From NCBI GenBank assembly GCA_002686835.1, contig NYYP01000029.1, positions 1-38,038 of the forward strand: a DNA stretch of 38,038 nt. Direction: 5' to 3'. This document shows positions 1 through 10,300 of the stretch, piece after piece (position 1 is the first letter of the stretch; the number at the start of each line of letters is the position of its first letter). Source of the stretch: Opitutia bacterium (GTDB lineage Bacteria > Verrucomicrobiota > Verrucomicrobiia > Opitutales > Seribacteraceae). A program made the position numbers and the translations under genes. The notes under the pieces were generated by a model. It had not been told where the DNA came from. It saw only the letters and a list, made by a program, of their open reading frames with translations, and made no database searches.

Positions 1-163
1 CGTAGTTCGGATCGTAGTTTGGATCCGTACTTCCATCATCTGCATAGTTTGGATCAGTACCGTCGTAGTTCGGATCGTAGTTTGGATCCGTACTTCCATC
101 ATCTACATAATTTGGATCAATATCGTCGTAGTTCGGATCGTAGTTTGGATAAGTATTTCCATC
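1..163 (-). repeat. 63-bp tandem repeat coding for Asp-Pro-Asn-Tyr-rich tail
   Basis: Bases 1-63 and 64-126 are near-identical copies differing at a few positions. A third partial copy at 127-163 matches the first with three mismatches. The period is a multiple of three, so each copy adds 21 residues to the giant FecR-domain protein, built from D-P-N-Y tetrapeptides and D-D-G-S-T. The array continues past the left edge, so the copy number is not known. Asp-rich repeats of this kind could bind divalent cations, but that is inference. Confidence 0.85.
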
Positions 164-3100
164 CAAAGATTCTTCGCTTGCGAGCTCAGGATCGGAAGTG
201 TCGTAATCTGGGTATGTAGAATCATAATTCGGGTCGCTTGGGTCCGTAGGATCGGCCTGAGCAGTTGTCCCTCCAACCCTGCGATCATCGGTTGATCCAT
301 CATATTCGGGAACTGTAAAGGATCCGTCTTCACCAGGATCAATTATCTCATCACCGTCTGCAGGAGCATAATCATCATGTGACTGACCTAAAAAGGATAA
401 TTCCTCGAATACTGCCATAGATTCAGAGAAGAAACTGCTGGCCATGGCTACCTCTGCCGAAACAATCAAATTGGGGTCAATTGAGCCTGTAAAAGAGTGA
501 TCCAAGAGGAAGGTCAGGGTTTGCAAATCGGGACTCGCATGCAAATCATCCCCTCCAGGAGGCTGGGAATCGGGATTCTCTGCGATTGGACCTTCAGACA
601 AGTCGGTTATAACCCGCTTAAGCTCTTCGCTCGACAAACCAAGGGCAAATAGCTCTTCTGCCAAAGGAACAGGGATTTCAACAACCGCAACATCAGACGC
701 ATGAAGGTCTCCGAGGAAGCGGGCCGCTTTTTTCTGATTTTCGGTAAGAAGTAATCGACCTTCTTCGTCCCTGGCAGTTGATTCATTACCAATTACGAAC
801 TCCAACCAAGACGGATCTGTGTCAAATATTTCAAGGGAACTAAATCCTGGAATCCCAACCAATTCTCCCACCTCCTTAAATGCGTAAAGTGCATCCAAGT
901 CGGTAATATTTTTAAAGAAGATATGCATTAATTGCTCGTCATAAACAAAAATCTCTTTCTCCTCAGTCTGTTCCTGACCATTCCCATCCAATTCAGGATT
1001 GCCGTTATCATCCAATTTAGGAATTACGACAGTTTCAAGACCACCAAATTCATTTGCGAAATCATTGACATCGTCAAGTTTGTCAAGGTTGGCGAAAACC
1101 AAGTCCAGGAATTCAGGATTATCCTTAAATTTTGATGCAGTCGCAGAAATTTCCGCTGCGATCTCTTTATTATCCTCGAAGATTTGATGGTATTTTTGAT
1201 CATATTCGTTGATAAGCTTAACAAATCCCGTATCAGCCATGGTACCTTCGGGATCAGTAAAGAGCGGTTGGATAGTGCTACCGCTTTGCTTCAGATCATT
1301 TAAAACATCCAGGAATGCATCTGCTTTGTCCGCAAATTGGAAAATCACCTCAATTCGAGAAGGCTCATATTTGAATTCTTCATAAAGTTTTGTGAGTGAA
1401 CTCGCTTGGCTTGGGTTGGCAAAAATAATGTCACGATGGGTGGGGTTGGTTGTAACTAAACTTCTAATGTCACGAAGCACTGTATCTCTTTTAACTCCCT
1501 CAAAGCGGTTCACAATGGAAAGCAAATCTTCCGACTTATCCAAATTATTAAAAAGGAAGTTTAATTGCCCCTTTTCTTCAACGAGTCCTTCAACATTTCT
1601 GTCTAAGCGATTTGTTAAGTCATCTAAAACTTCGAGCTTATCCACATTCTCAAAAACAGCATTTAACTTTTTCGGAGAAGAGAATAACTTTTCAGTGAGC
1701 GATCGATAATGAGAAAGATTTGCAGACTTAGTAGCATCATCTACATCTGCATTATTCAAATGGTCATAGATTTGATTTAATTTTACTTCATCAAACTTAA
1801 GTTTATCCGATATTGCCACAAGGTCATCAAGAGAACCAATGTTGGCAAATGCAATTTCGACTTTGTTTTGATCCTCCCCGATCACTTTGTTTAACTCCAA
1901 AAGATTATCAAGTTGATCTGAATTTTGAAGAAATTCATTACGCAAATCATCTTTTTTGGCAATTTCTTCAGGAGAATCAGTTTCCAATATTTTAATAGCT
2001 GGGCTATCTAAGATGAAAAGAACATCCCCTGCCCTGTCCGGTTCTACTGCAAAACTGGTGTAATCCTGAGCCCCTTCAGATGCTGTATCAGAAACACCGA
2101 GTTTCTTGGTTGCTGCAGAAATAGCAACACCAGTAGCCAAACCAGTATCCGGATCAAGAATTTCACTAAAGGAGTAAACACCCGCAACCGCGTCGGCAGA
2201 ACCCGTAAGGGTATTTACCTGCTCTGCCGTGAGTTGGTAAACATTTCCACCTTCGGCATCATTAATGTTTTGAACGCCAGCTAAATATTGCTCATCCAGA
2301 TCACCAAGGCTGGTAACTGTATCGATTTGGACAGTTTGCTGATTTGATGAATCGACAGAATAAAATTCCTCAAAGTTCAGGCTGAGGTCTTCAAATCGTT
2401 GGCCTTGCAATGTACCCAACGCCCCCGAAGCAATCACTTCGTCAAAGTCAAAGTCGTCTCCTCCACTGCTCAAACTATCAAAAATTCCACCTTCTGATCC
2501 TGAATCTTCACTTTCAAGAAGAACAGCTACCTGGGCTGCTTGTTCAGCATTATCTAAGACAGCATTTAGGGCTGTTATACTTTTTTTCTTCGATTCGGCA
2601 AATGATGTAATTCCATCGGGTATGCTGATTTCTAAACTTTCCAAAGAGGAGAGGATTGCGTCAACTTCATCAATAGTTTCTGCAAAATCTAAATCTTCCT
2701 GAGCTTGCGATATAGCATCTTGGGCTTCCTGGGAAAGACCATCATCAACCACAACAACTTCTGCAACTGCAGCGGTTGAAGCTGCAACTTCGGCCATAAC
2801 TTCGATACTGGCAAAGGCGAGTGCCGCATTTATCTCTTCTTTGACTGGAAATACAATCATCCAATGATCCACGGCAGAATTTGTGATACCGGGATCATAA
2901 TCAACCAGTAACTCACGAACTTTATCTTCAGTCTTGGCTCTAAAGATTTTAGTTTTGAGATCAGAATCGGTTATTGCATCAGGAAGGTTATCAGAAAGTA
3001 GAGTTTGTAATTCACTTATGCTTTCCTTGGTCTGGGCAGCTTCACGAAATTCTGTCGATACAGATGCCTGCTCTGCCCTAGCCGCAACTGCTTTTGCCTC

Positions 3101-6100
3101 CTGCTTCTTAGTATCCATTTGTTTAGCAACACTAATAATACTGAGGTTTTTCTTTCGACTAGTTACAAAGTTTGAAATTGTCTCAGGGACTTCTTCGCCA
3201 TCATCCAAGATGAGTTTATAGGCATTAAGTGCCTCATCTACTTGAGCAAGGGAAGTAGCAGTGCGAAGATCTTCAGTGAACTGCTCTTCCGCCAATCTCC
3301 GTTGTTCTGCTGCTAACCTGACAGCTTCGATTTCTGCCTGTATTGCCGCTTGCTCCTCAGCCGAGGCACTGGCCAATTGTTGCTCCAGAGCTTGTGCAGC
3401 AGCTTCTGCAGCAGCGGCTTCCTCGGCGGCTTTATCTTCAGCAGCCTTTTTAATGGCTTCCTCTTCCCTGATGGTATTAGCCATCGCAACCGCCTGGTCT
3501 GCGTTACGTAAGAGAGCAGCTTTAGTCTCGGCATCTGCTCCCTCGGCAGCTTCAAGAACTGTAGCAACAGATTCTGCATTAGCGGCATTGGCAGCAACTG
3601 TTTCCATTACTTCTTTTTTAGCCGCTTTCTTAGCTGCTTCAACTTGAGCTGCGATATCCTCTAAATTGGCCAGGATCGCTTCCAATTCAGTAATTGTTTG
3701 AGAAGCAGTTATTGCTTCAGCCTGCTCTGGAGCTAATTCAATGGCTTTTTTCTTGGCCGCATCCAACTCAACTGCATCTGCTGCTTGCTTTGCTTTTAAA
3801 AGTGAATCTGCCTCATTCGCATTTTCAAGGAATTGGGTGACATCCACTCCTTCATCTGCTGCAGATGATACAACTTCACTAAGTTCCGTTGCCTTCTCTG
3901 CATTATCCAAAACATTCGTAAGCAAGGTTGCAGCACCACCGTCTGCGCCACCAGACTCGACAGCTTTATCAACCAGAACTTTCAAGTCATCTGCTTTATC
4001 AGCATTATTCAAAATGGAATCCAGATCGGAACCACCACCGTTGTCTTGAACACTTTTTGCCACTTCAACAACCGTATCAATCTTTTCAAAAACATTCTTG
4101 GAATTTATCTCCTCAATTCGATTATCGATAAGATTTTGAAGGAGACTCAAACTTTCACCGGAAAATTCTTCCCCGTCCACATTACCACTTGATCTCCATC
4201 CATTTAGGGTAGCCTTGTCCTCTGCAGCAAGTATCAATTCTTCAACCTCAAAGGAAACAAAGGCTCCGGCAGCCTCCGCCTCAGCGGCTTGCTTTTCGGC
4301 AGCGACTTTTTTGGCATCACTCGATTTAACCACATTAAACAACACATTCAATTTTGCGGTATCCTGAACAGCCTCTCCTTCACCATCACCTCCGCCAGTA
4401 GAGGAAGACTCAACGACCTCAGCGAGTTTTTCGGCCTGATCGGGATTTTTAAGCAATGCCGTAAGAGTGGATGAATCACCCGAGGAAAGCGATTGAGCAG
4501 CATCAACAACCTTTTTTAAGTCTTCGGCTTTGTCTGCGTTTTTAAGAAGACTTCCAAGGTCCGCCTTATTTTCGGCAGCAGCATCTGCTTCAGCTTTGGC
4601 TGCAAGTGCGGCAGCATCTGCTTCGGCTTTGGCTGCTGCTGCTGCTGCTTGCTTGGCAGCCCGTTCAGATTCATCCGCAGTGAGAATATCTTTCTGGGCA
4701 TTTGCCAGCGTGGTGAGATCTAAGCCAGTAATATATTCTGCAAGGTGTGCTTCATTGAAAGCTGAAATTAATGCATCTATATCTGCAGTCGTTTCAGCAT
4801 TTTCTATGGCCTCGAGTTTAGCTTGATAATCTGCTGTGGCTGCTTGTTTTGCGGCAGCCGCAGCCTCGATTTCAGCATTTTTATCGACCATTTCCTTCAA
4901 CGCAGTGGCCTGGTCTGCATTTTCAATCATGTTATCAAAGCCGGTATCAGCAGCCTTGGCTTCAGCTTCGGCCTTGGCACGCTCTGCAGCGGCAGCTTTG
5001 GCCTGAGCACGTGCTTCTGCTTCGGCCTTAGCCGCGGCAGCCGCGGCAAGTTTTGCTTCCCTCTCAGATTCAGAAGCACTTAGTATTTCTTTTTGCGCAT
5101 CGGCCAATGTGGTAAGATCTAAACCATCTCTGTTTGCTTCGGAGTGAGTATCATTAAAAGCAGCGACTAAAGCATCTATATCAGTAATTGATTCGGCAGC
5201 TTCAATCTCAGCAAGCTTTGCCTGATAGTCGGTGGAAGCAAGTTTCTTGGCTTCAGCCACAGCTGCTTCAGCCGCTGCTTGTTCCTCAACTTCAATCGAG
5301 GCTACCGCTAAGTCAGATACAGTTTCTAAATTGCCGAACACATTTTCTTTTTGGGCAGCAGATGCCTCAGCTTTGATTGCCACTCTGCGAGCTTCGGCGT
5401 TGGCAGATAAATCCAACCCATCCGATGTAAGTGTGGCAACAATTTCTGCATCATGTGCATTTGTAAATTCAGTAACCAAGGCATCAACACTGGCAGAATC
5501 AGCTGCTGCCTTAATTGCTTGAAGTTTTTCAGAGTAATCATCAGTTGCGGCCTTTTTCTTGGTAGCTAGCTCTTCAGCTAGGCGTTTCTCTTCAGCTGCT
5601 AACCTGGCAGCATCTAACTCAGCTTGAATTTGGGCTTGTTGCTCGACTGAAGCTGAGGCAAGTTGTTCCTCAAGTAAGCGGGCAGCTTCTGCAGCTGCAG
5701 CTGCTTCCTCTGCTGCTTTTTGTGCTGCTGCTTCTTCCGCAGCTTTTTTGGCCGCAGCTTCCGCAGCTGCTTGGGCGGCAGCCTCTTCTGCAGCCTTTTT
5801 ATCCTGTTCTGCTTTGTCTACACTCTTGACAACTTTAAATACGCCCAAAACCTTTTTCTCAGCCTGTTCGGAATCAGTCTCTTTCGTGGTTTCCGCAGAG
5901 GCAACCACTTGGGCAACTTCGTCGGCCTTTTCGGCGGTACGAAACATTGCAGTCATGGTGTCTTTACCGTCCTGTGTGACTTCATCGTTTCCATCGGAGT
6001 TTCTGCGACCGGAAGTAAAGGCATCTTTAGCCACATCAATCACTTTCTTCAGGTTGCTCGCCTTGTCAGGATTACTAAAAACAGCGTCCATGTTTTCTGC

Positions 6101-7306
6101 ATTCTTCGCCCCGATATCGTTGGCATCTCCAAGTACAGCTAGGAGATCTCCAGACTGATCAGAACTTTCGGCAAAAGCGGAGATTTTCGTGGAATCCTTT
6201 AAACCCAAGGCTTCCGATTCTTCCGTAACATCGACCACATTTCCAAAATTGGAAACAAGATCGCTTACAAAAGTGGTTTCATCCTTATCCGATTCACTGC
6301 TCCTTCTGCCCGCCCGCCGCTCTGCTTTTTTCTGATCCAGCATTTCAGCAGCAGTTCCAGCAACTTCAACATAGGTATCTGCCTTGGCTGCATCTTCGGG
6401 GTTTTCCAAATCAAGTATGCCTGCTTTCTCAAGAGCTACTGCTTCCGTACCATTTTCATCATCCCCAACTCCTTTGGCAGAGGCTTGCCTTTCATCGTCG
6501 GACTCATTCAATTCATCTTCTTCAGGTGCCTCATCTTCCGGATTTGATTCAGGCGTATCTGCGGGAGGAGGACCTTCTGTAGCTTTACCCGTGGCTGCAC
6601 TTGCCTGGTCCACCTCTGCCTGAATCGCTTTCATCACTGCCGCAGGCACTCTGCCAATTTTTATGGGAAGTGTCATTCCGGATGCACTAATTCCGGATGC
6701 AAGACTCTGACCAGGTCCCAGCATGGTGGGTCGACCTCCTCCTTTGGGCATGTAAGAAATCTGCCCTTTTAGCATTTGGGTGGTTTGGTTAATTGTTCCA
6801 TCTGGTAGTTGAACAACCTTCATCCGGGGGATTGTTCCTCTAATACCAGCAGTGCCCACCGGAGAATCGATGTTAAAACTGGATTCTTTTTTCAGTTTTT
6901 TGACATCAACAACCATATCCCCCAGGTTTAAATCAATAACCGTTTCAGAGGGACTCGGTTCGTCTGCTCTGGCAGACAATTTACCAACTGCTTTAGGATC
7001 AAACTTTTGTTGAGCAAATTTTTTGATGTTTAATACAGAATCTTCTTTAAGCGTAGTGATGGTACCAGATGAAAAAAGTAAAACAACTTTTGAACCTTTT
7101 CCCGTCTCCACAGTATGTCCATCAAAAATCATGCCACCCACCTTTACTCGGTCGGCGGACAAAAGAGTACCGGATTCATTATTTTTAACAGAAACCTGCC
7201 CCTCCATGCTAGCAATGATGATCGCACCTTTCGAATCAACTGCAATTGCATGAAAAGTGAGAAGATTTGAAAGTAAGAAAATGAAGAAAAGGTGGAAGTG
7301 TCTCAT
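1..7306 (-). CDS. Giant exported FecR-domain, Ala-rich repeat protein (C-terminus beyond window)
   Basis: Reading the complement triplet by triplet from the ATG at 7304-7306 gives 2435 codons with no stop, still open at the left edge. Residues 1-22 form a signal peptide (hydrophobic core, A-I-A before V23). Residues about 24-160 look like a FecR domain: G-x-V start, 'VETGKGSKVVLLFSSGT', 'LNLGDMVVDV' and a closing 'GTAGIRGT' at 153-158. An acidic linker with Pro and Glu follows (about 235-290). The body is helical: an Ala/Glu/Lys coiled coil at about 493-577, three tandem 100-130-residue units, and about 18 copies of a degenerate F-x-N-x-D-K-A-x-x-L motif. The tail from about residue 2306 is Asp/Asn/Pro/Tyr-rich. 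The protein is probably surface-exposed or periplasmic. FecR domains outside iron signalling are common in PVC exported proteins. It follows the oligosaccharyltransferase gene by 72 bases, so cotranscription is plausible. The start has no clear Shine-Dalgarno. The function is unknown. Confidence 0.85.
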   Translation of the reverse strand, partial: MRHFHLFFIFLLSNLLTFHAIAVDSKGAIIIASMEGQVSVKNNESGTLLSADRVKVGGMIFDGHTVETGKGSKVVLLFSSGTITTLKEDSVLNIKKFAQQKFDPKAVGKLSARADEPSPSETVIDLNLGDMVVDVKKLKKESSFNIDSPVGTAGIRGTIPRMKVVQLPDGTINQTTQMLKGQISYMPKGGGRPTMLGPGQSLASGISASGMTLPIKIGRVPAAVMKAIQAEVDQASAATGKATEGPPPADTPESNPEDEAPEEDELNESDDERQASAKGVGDDENGTEAVALEKAGILDLENPEDAAKADTYVEVAGTAAEMLDQKKAERRAGRRSSESDKDETTFVSDLVSNFGNVVDVTEESEALGLKDSTKISAFAESSDQSGDLLAVLGDANDIGAKNAENMDAVFSNPDKASNLKKVIDVAKDAFTSGRRNSDGNDEVTQDGKDTMTAMFRTAEKADEVAQVVASAETTKETDSEQAEKKVLGVFKVVKSVDKAEQDKKAAEEAAAQAAAEAAAKKAAEEAAAQKAAEEAAAAAEAARLLEEQLASASVEQQAQIQAELDAARLAAEEKRLAEELATKKKAATDDYSEKLQAIKAAADSASVDALVTEFTNAHDAEIVATLTSDGLDLSANAEARRVAIKAEASAAQKENVFGNLETVSDLAVASIEVEEQAAAEAAVAEAKKLASTDYQAKLAEIEAAESITDIDALVAAFNDTHSEANRDGLDLTTLADAQKEILSASESEREAKLAAAAAAKAEAEARAQAKAAAAERAKAEAEAKAADTGFDNMIENADQATALKEMVDKNAEIEAAAAAKQAATADYQAKLEAIENAETTADIDALISAFNEAHLAEYITGLDLTTLANAQKDILTADESERAAKQAAAAAAKAEADAAALAAKAEADAAAENKADLGSLLKNADKAEDLKKVVDAAQSLSSGDSSTLTALLKNPDQAEKLAEVVESSSTGGGDGEGEAVQDTAKLNVLFNVVKSSDAKKVAAEKQAAEAEAAGAFVSFEVEELILAAEDKATLNGWRSSGNVDGEEFSGESLSLLQNLIDNRIEEINSKNVFEKIDTVVEVAKSVQDNGGGSDLDSILNNADKADDLKVLVDKAVESGGADGGAATLLTNVLDNAEKATELSEVVSSAADEGVDVTQFLENANEADSLLKAKQAADAVELDAAKKKAIELAPEQAEAITASQTITELEAILANLEDIAAQVEAAKKAAKKEVMETVAANAANAESVATVLEAAEGADAETKAALLRNADQAVAMANTIREEEAIKKAAEDKAAEEAAAAEAAAQALEQQLASASAEEQAAIQAEIEAVRLAAEQRRLAEEQFTEDLRTATSLAQVDEALNAYKLILDDGEEVPETISNFVTSRKKNLSIISVAKQMDTKKQEAKAVAARAEQASVSTEFREAAQTKESISELQTLLSDNLPDAITDSDLKTKIFRAKTEDKVRELLVDYDPGITNSAVDHWMIVFPVKEEINAALAFASIEVMAEVAASTAAVAEVVVVDDGLSQEAQDAISQAQEDLDFAETIDEVDAILSSLESLEISIPDGITSFAESKKKSITALNAVLDNAEQAAQVAVLLESEDSGSEGGIFDSLSSGGDDFDFDEVIASGALGTLQGQRFEDLSLNFEEFYSVDSSNQQTVQIDTVTSLGDLDEQYLAGVQNINDAEGGNVYQLTAEQVNTLTGSADAVAGVYSFSEILDPDTGLATGVAISAATKKLGVSDTASEGAQDYTSFAVEPDRAGDVLFILDSPAIKILETDSPEEIAKKDDLRNEFLQNSDQLDNLLELNKVIGEDQNKVEIAFANIGSLDDLVAISDKLKFDEVKLNQIYDHLNNADVDDATKSANLSHYRSLTEKLFSSPKKLNAVFENVDKLEVLDDLTNRLDRNVEGLVEEKGQLNFLFNNLDKSEDLLSIVNRFEGVKRDTVLRDIRSLVTTNPTHRDIIFANPSQASSLTKLYEEFKYEPSRIEVIFQFADKADAFLDVLNDLKQSGSTIQPLFTDPEGTMADTGFVKLINEYDQKYHQIFEDNKEIAAEISATASKFKDNPEFLDLVFANLDKLDDVNDFANEFGGLETVVIPKLDDNGNPELDGNGQEQTEEKEIFVYDEQLMHIFFKNITDLDALYAFKEVGELVGIPGFSSLEIFDTDPSWLEFVIGNESTARDEEGRLLLTENQKKAARFLGDLHASDVAVVEIPVPLAEELFALGLSSEELKRVITDLSEGPIAENPDSQPPGGDDLHASPDLQTLTFLLDHSFTGSIDPNLIVSAEVAMASSFFSESMAVFEELSFLGQSHDDYAPADGDEIIDPGEDGSFTVPEYDGSTDDRRVGGTTAQADPTDPSDPNYDSTYPDYDTSDPELASEESLDGNTYPNYDPNYDDIDPNYVDDGSTDPNYDPNYDGTDPNYADDGSTDPNYDPNY
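915..6085 (-). repeat. Dispersed ~20-residue 'F-x-N-x-D-K-A-x-x-L' protein repeats
   Basis: Within the giant protein, about 18 segments share the pattern hydrophobic-(F/L)-x-N-(A/P/L)-(D/E)-(K/Q)-(A/L)-x-x-L-x-x-hydrophobic. Examples are AVFSNPDKASNL (near 6071), SLLKNADKAEDL (near 4546), SILNNADKADDL (near 4005), AVFENVDKLEVL (near 1661), FLFNNLDKSEDL (near 1551) and LVFANLDKLDDV (near 1091). They are separate in the Ala-rich half and densest between 900 and 1950. I do not recognise this as a named repeat family. The spacing suggests two-helix units, possibly a solenoid. Confidence 0.65.
4650..5542 (-). repeat. Three tandem ~100-130-residue helical units in the giant protein
   Basis: Three successive units begin near 5542, 5230 and 4831. 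Each carries D-Y-x-x-K-L-x-x-I, then D-(I/V)-D-A-L-(V/I)-x-x-F-(N/T)-x-x-H, then G-L-D-L-(T/S). The second and third are closest to each other, sharing 'DYQAKL' and 'GLDLTTLA', and each is followed by an Ala/Lys/Glu stretch. The pattern indicates internal duplication. Confidence 0.7.
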
Positions 7307-7378
7307 GATGACAAAAGAGGAATATTAGATAGGATGTCTAAGTAACTTAGCGAATTCAGCCAAAATGATACAAGGAAA

Positions 7379-10300
7379 TTATTTTTTCCTAAATTTGTAC
7401 ACTTTTCCCCAAGCATTCGAAAAAACTTTTTCAAAATATTGATTGTCTAAATCCTCCATAAAATAACCCTGTACAAGCAGGCTATTAAACGCTTCGTCAT
7501 CCATAAAAAACCATGCTTGTCCGATTTGGTATCCCATCCCGGGTATTTTGACAACATCACCAGAATTCAGGTTAGCATTTTCACTCATGGAATTGTACGA
7601 AGCGATTGCAGGAACTTCCAATCGGTGGATTTTTGCAACCTCGCTCAACATTTTCACGCCATCCTGAACCACATAATCCCGATCCCCACTAAAATAGGGA
7701 ATGCTGGTTTGAATAAGATGAAACCTGGCACCCTCTTTTTTCATGGATGGACTATCAATTAATTTCGCAGTTCTGGGGTCGTGCAATTTACGGTGGAAAG
7801 AAAAAGGTATAGGTGTTGGTGAGTTAGGCAAAGTAGCGAGATTTTGCGATAAATCTGCCTCAATCTTATACCCCCCGCGCATATTCAGTATAATTTTAGA
7901 CCCTTTACTAGTAACCCAGTCTGCCTGAGTGAAAAAAGGCTGCTTTCTGGGATCAGCACCTTTTGAAAAGTGCGGATGTGCATAAACTTTTTCATCGAAC
8001 CGAGAAAGGAGATACCTTCTTGCAAATGAGGAACGAAAAGTATCAGCAGATACGATAATCAATTCGTTAAGATGAGGTACATGGACCAGCCTTCTACCTA
8101 CGGTTGGATCGTATTTCATTGCTATTCGCAAACCATCAACCATCAAAGAGTCGATTGATTTTGCAGGCCCACCCTGGGGATCAACCTCAAAGACCTGCCC
8201 ATAGGATATCATGCCTTTCTGCACCCCATCGACCAAGAGGTCTCCCCGTTGATTTAATCGATAACCACCATCGAAAACATAAGATGCCCCCTCTCTTCTT
8301 CCACCTCGAAGTATTAACATGGGTGGCTCTTTAATGGAAGAAGAGTTGGCCCCTTCATTGCCCGCAAAATAAAGGTTTCTTGAACTAAAACTCAAAATTG
8401 TCGGGAAAATACGAAGAATCTCATAAGGTAGAAAAAGAAATGTATCACGAGTTTTCTGGGGTATGGGATAATCTTCATGCCCTACATCATGCAACAAACC
8501 TTGATAAAAAAGCTGCTCAGAAGTGCCATCTTTGAATAAGGCTTGCACTGCAGTAGAAAAATCTCTCGATCCTTCCTCCTGCAATTGATTCTGAAGGTTT
8601 ACATATGTCTCTGTCTTAAGACGTGCAAGATTGTAAGCTTTCGCTGCTGAGGTGGACCGAAGAATTTCGGAACTAAGAAAATTATCCACCGTTTGATGTG
8701 CAGGAGATGTAAAAGTACGGGTATTCCCATAATACCAACACCCAGACCCGTAATCCCACCAAGTTACAACAAAATCGCCAGGTTCTGATGCCTGGTTTAA
8801 TTCTTCGAGCACTTCCATTGTCTTGATTGGATAGACGACATGAGAATGATAATTGGCCGCATGCTGTAAGTTTGGGGATGCAAACCATAGAACAAGTAGT
8901 CCAACTATTCCCCATGTTCCCCAACGTGCCTTGCTTTTAAAGGCTTCTTCATTCATTCGCTTTTTAGCCATGAGTCGAAGAGCCCCCCAACTTAGAACAA
9001 AAAGTAAAAAAACCAGACCAATCGCCGCGTAATTTCCTACATGGACAGTGAATCTTAAACCCACATTTCCCTGGAAACAATTGTAGGCAATCGCCATAAA
9101 CGGAACAGTTATACAAAATTCCCAATGCCTGATTATAAGTAATCCCAGACCAATCAAACCAAGAATAGACGCGGGAACTACCAATCCGGCATTTTTCAAA
9201 CCCTCGGGCATGCAACGTGGGCACGAGCAGGTTGGAGTATCCGCAAGAATACGGTTCCGGACAACTTCATGTGGTATCTGACTGGCTTCCCGTATGGTGG
9301 TTTTTACATCCAAGAACTTCAGTGCTTCAGCCTCGACAGCCATGGTAGCACCCGTTTTTCCCACCACGGAATAACTTTGTAACTTGCCTGTTATTTTGAA
9401 CCATGTTCCTGAAAAGGGGCCAATGTTTGTAAAAGGTGCTACCCCTATAACCAGCAACAAAAGAAAGATGACTGAAATTGCAGGCAGAGCTTTTGAGTGG
9501 GAGAATTTTCCGATGATGTTTTGGCACTTTACCGCAAATGGAAAAAAGGAAGCGATAATTAAAAAAACAAGTGGCAGGAGGCCAAAGAAAAATTTCTCCG
9601 GAGAATGTTCAATAACTCTACCCGAAGACCAACTTTCCACAAATAATACCCACGATAAAATAACAATCGTAGAAAAGGTAAATGGACTACTTAAGCTGGT
9701 AAGTAACTTCTCGAGATTCTTGTCCGTACGATCTGCCAAGGAGTCCAAAATACACAAGCCTACTTGGTACCCAATAAAACCAAGGCACAAGGTACAGGTT
9801 ACAGCCTGTATCGAACCATAAAAAAAGCGACCAAGGAAAAGAGAAAGGGCAGCAGCTAACAAGTATTTAACAGATTTTTTACGAGAAGCAGCCAACAAAA
9901 AAAACACCGAAAAAGCGGGTAATGTAATCGCAAAAATATCAGTATCATAATAACCGGCCAAAGTACGATTATAATAGCTATGGGTAATACCCGCCAAGCA
10001 GGCAGCTCCAACACCCCATAATGTACATCCATATAACCGTCCGATTAAAATCAGAGGTATGCAGACCAAACCAGCAACATATACGGGCAGCCATAAAAGC
10101 AGATGTTCAATAGAAAGCTCAGGAAAAAGTTTGATTAACCAATAAGGGAGAGCCGTAATCATCCCGTTTTGATAAACGCCAGGAAGCAAATCATTATTTT
10201 GATGCATACCCAGTGCCGCTTTTTGGACAATACTTCCAAAATAAAAACTGTCATGGGTATTGGGTAATGCCACTCCATCCTTGACCATATTAGGCCGAAG

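Noticed and set aside
1-163. CRISPR-like repeats
   Set aside because: The 63-bp units are contiguous with no variable spacers, keep the reading frame and encode protein.
3261-6158. Several long plus-strand open frames (e.g. 3261-3647, 4530-4826, 5720-6142) rich in Ala, Ser or Cys/Phe
   Set aside because: They lie antisense to the Ala/Glu-rich part of the giant minus-strand gene. Their composition is what the complement of GCA/GCT/GAA-rich codons gives, and they show no domain.
7338-7350. Small hairpin CTAAG-TAA-CTTAG between the OST and the giant gene
   Set aside because: Only five pairs with a three-base loop and no T-run; not convincing as terminator or operator.
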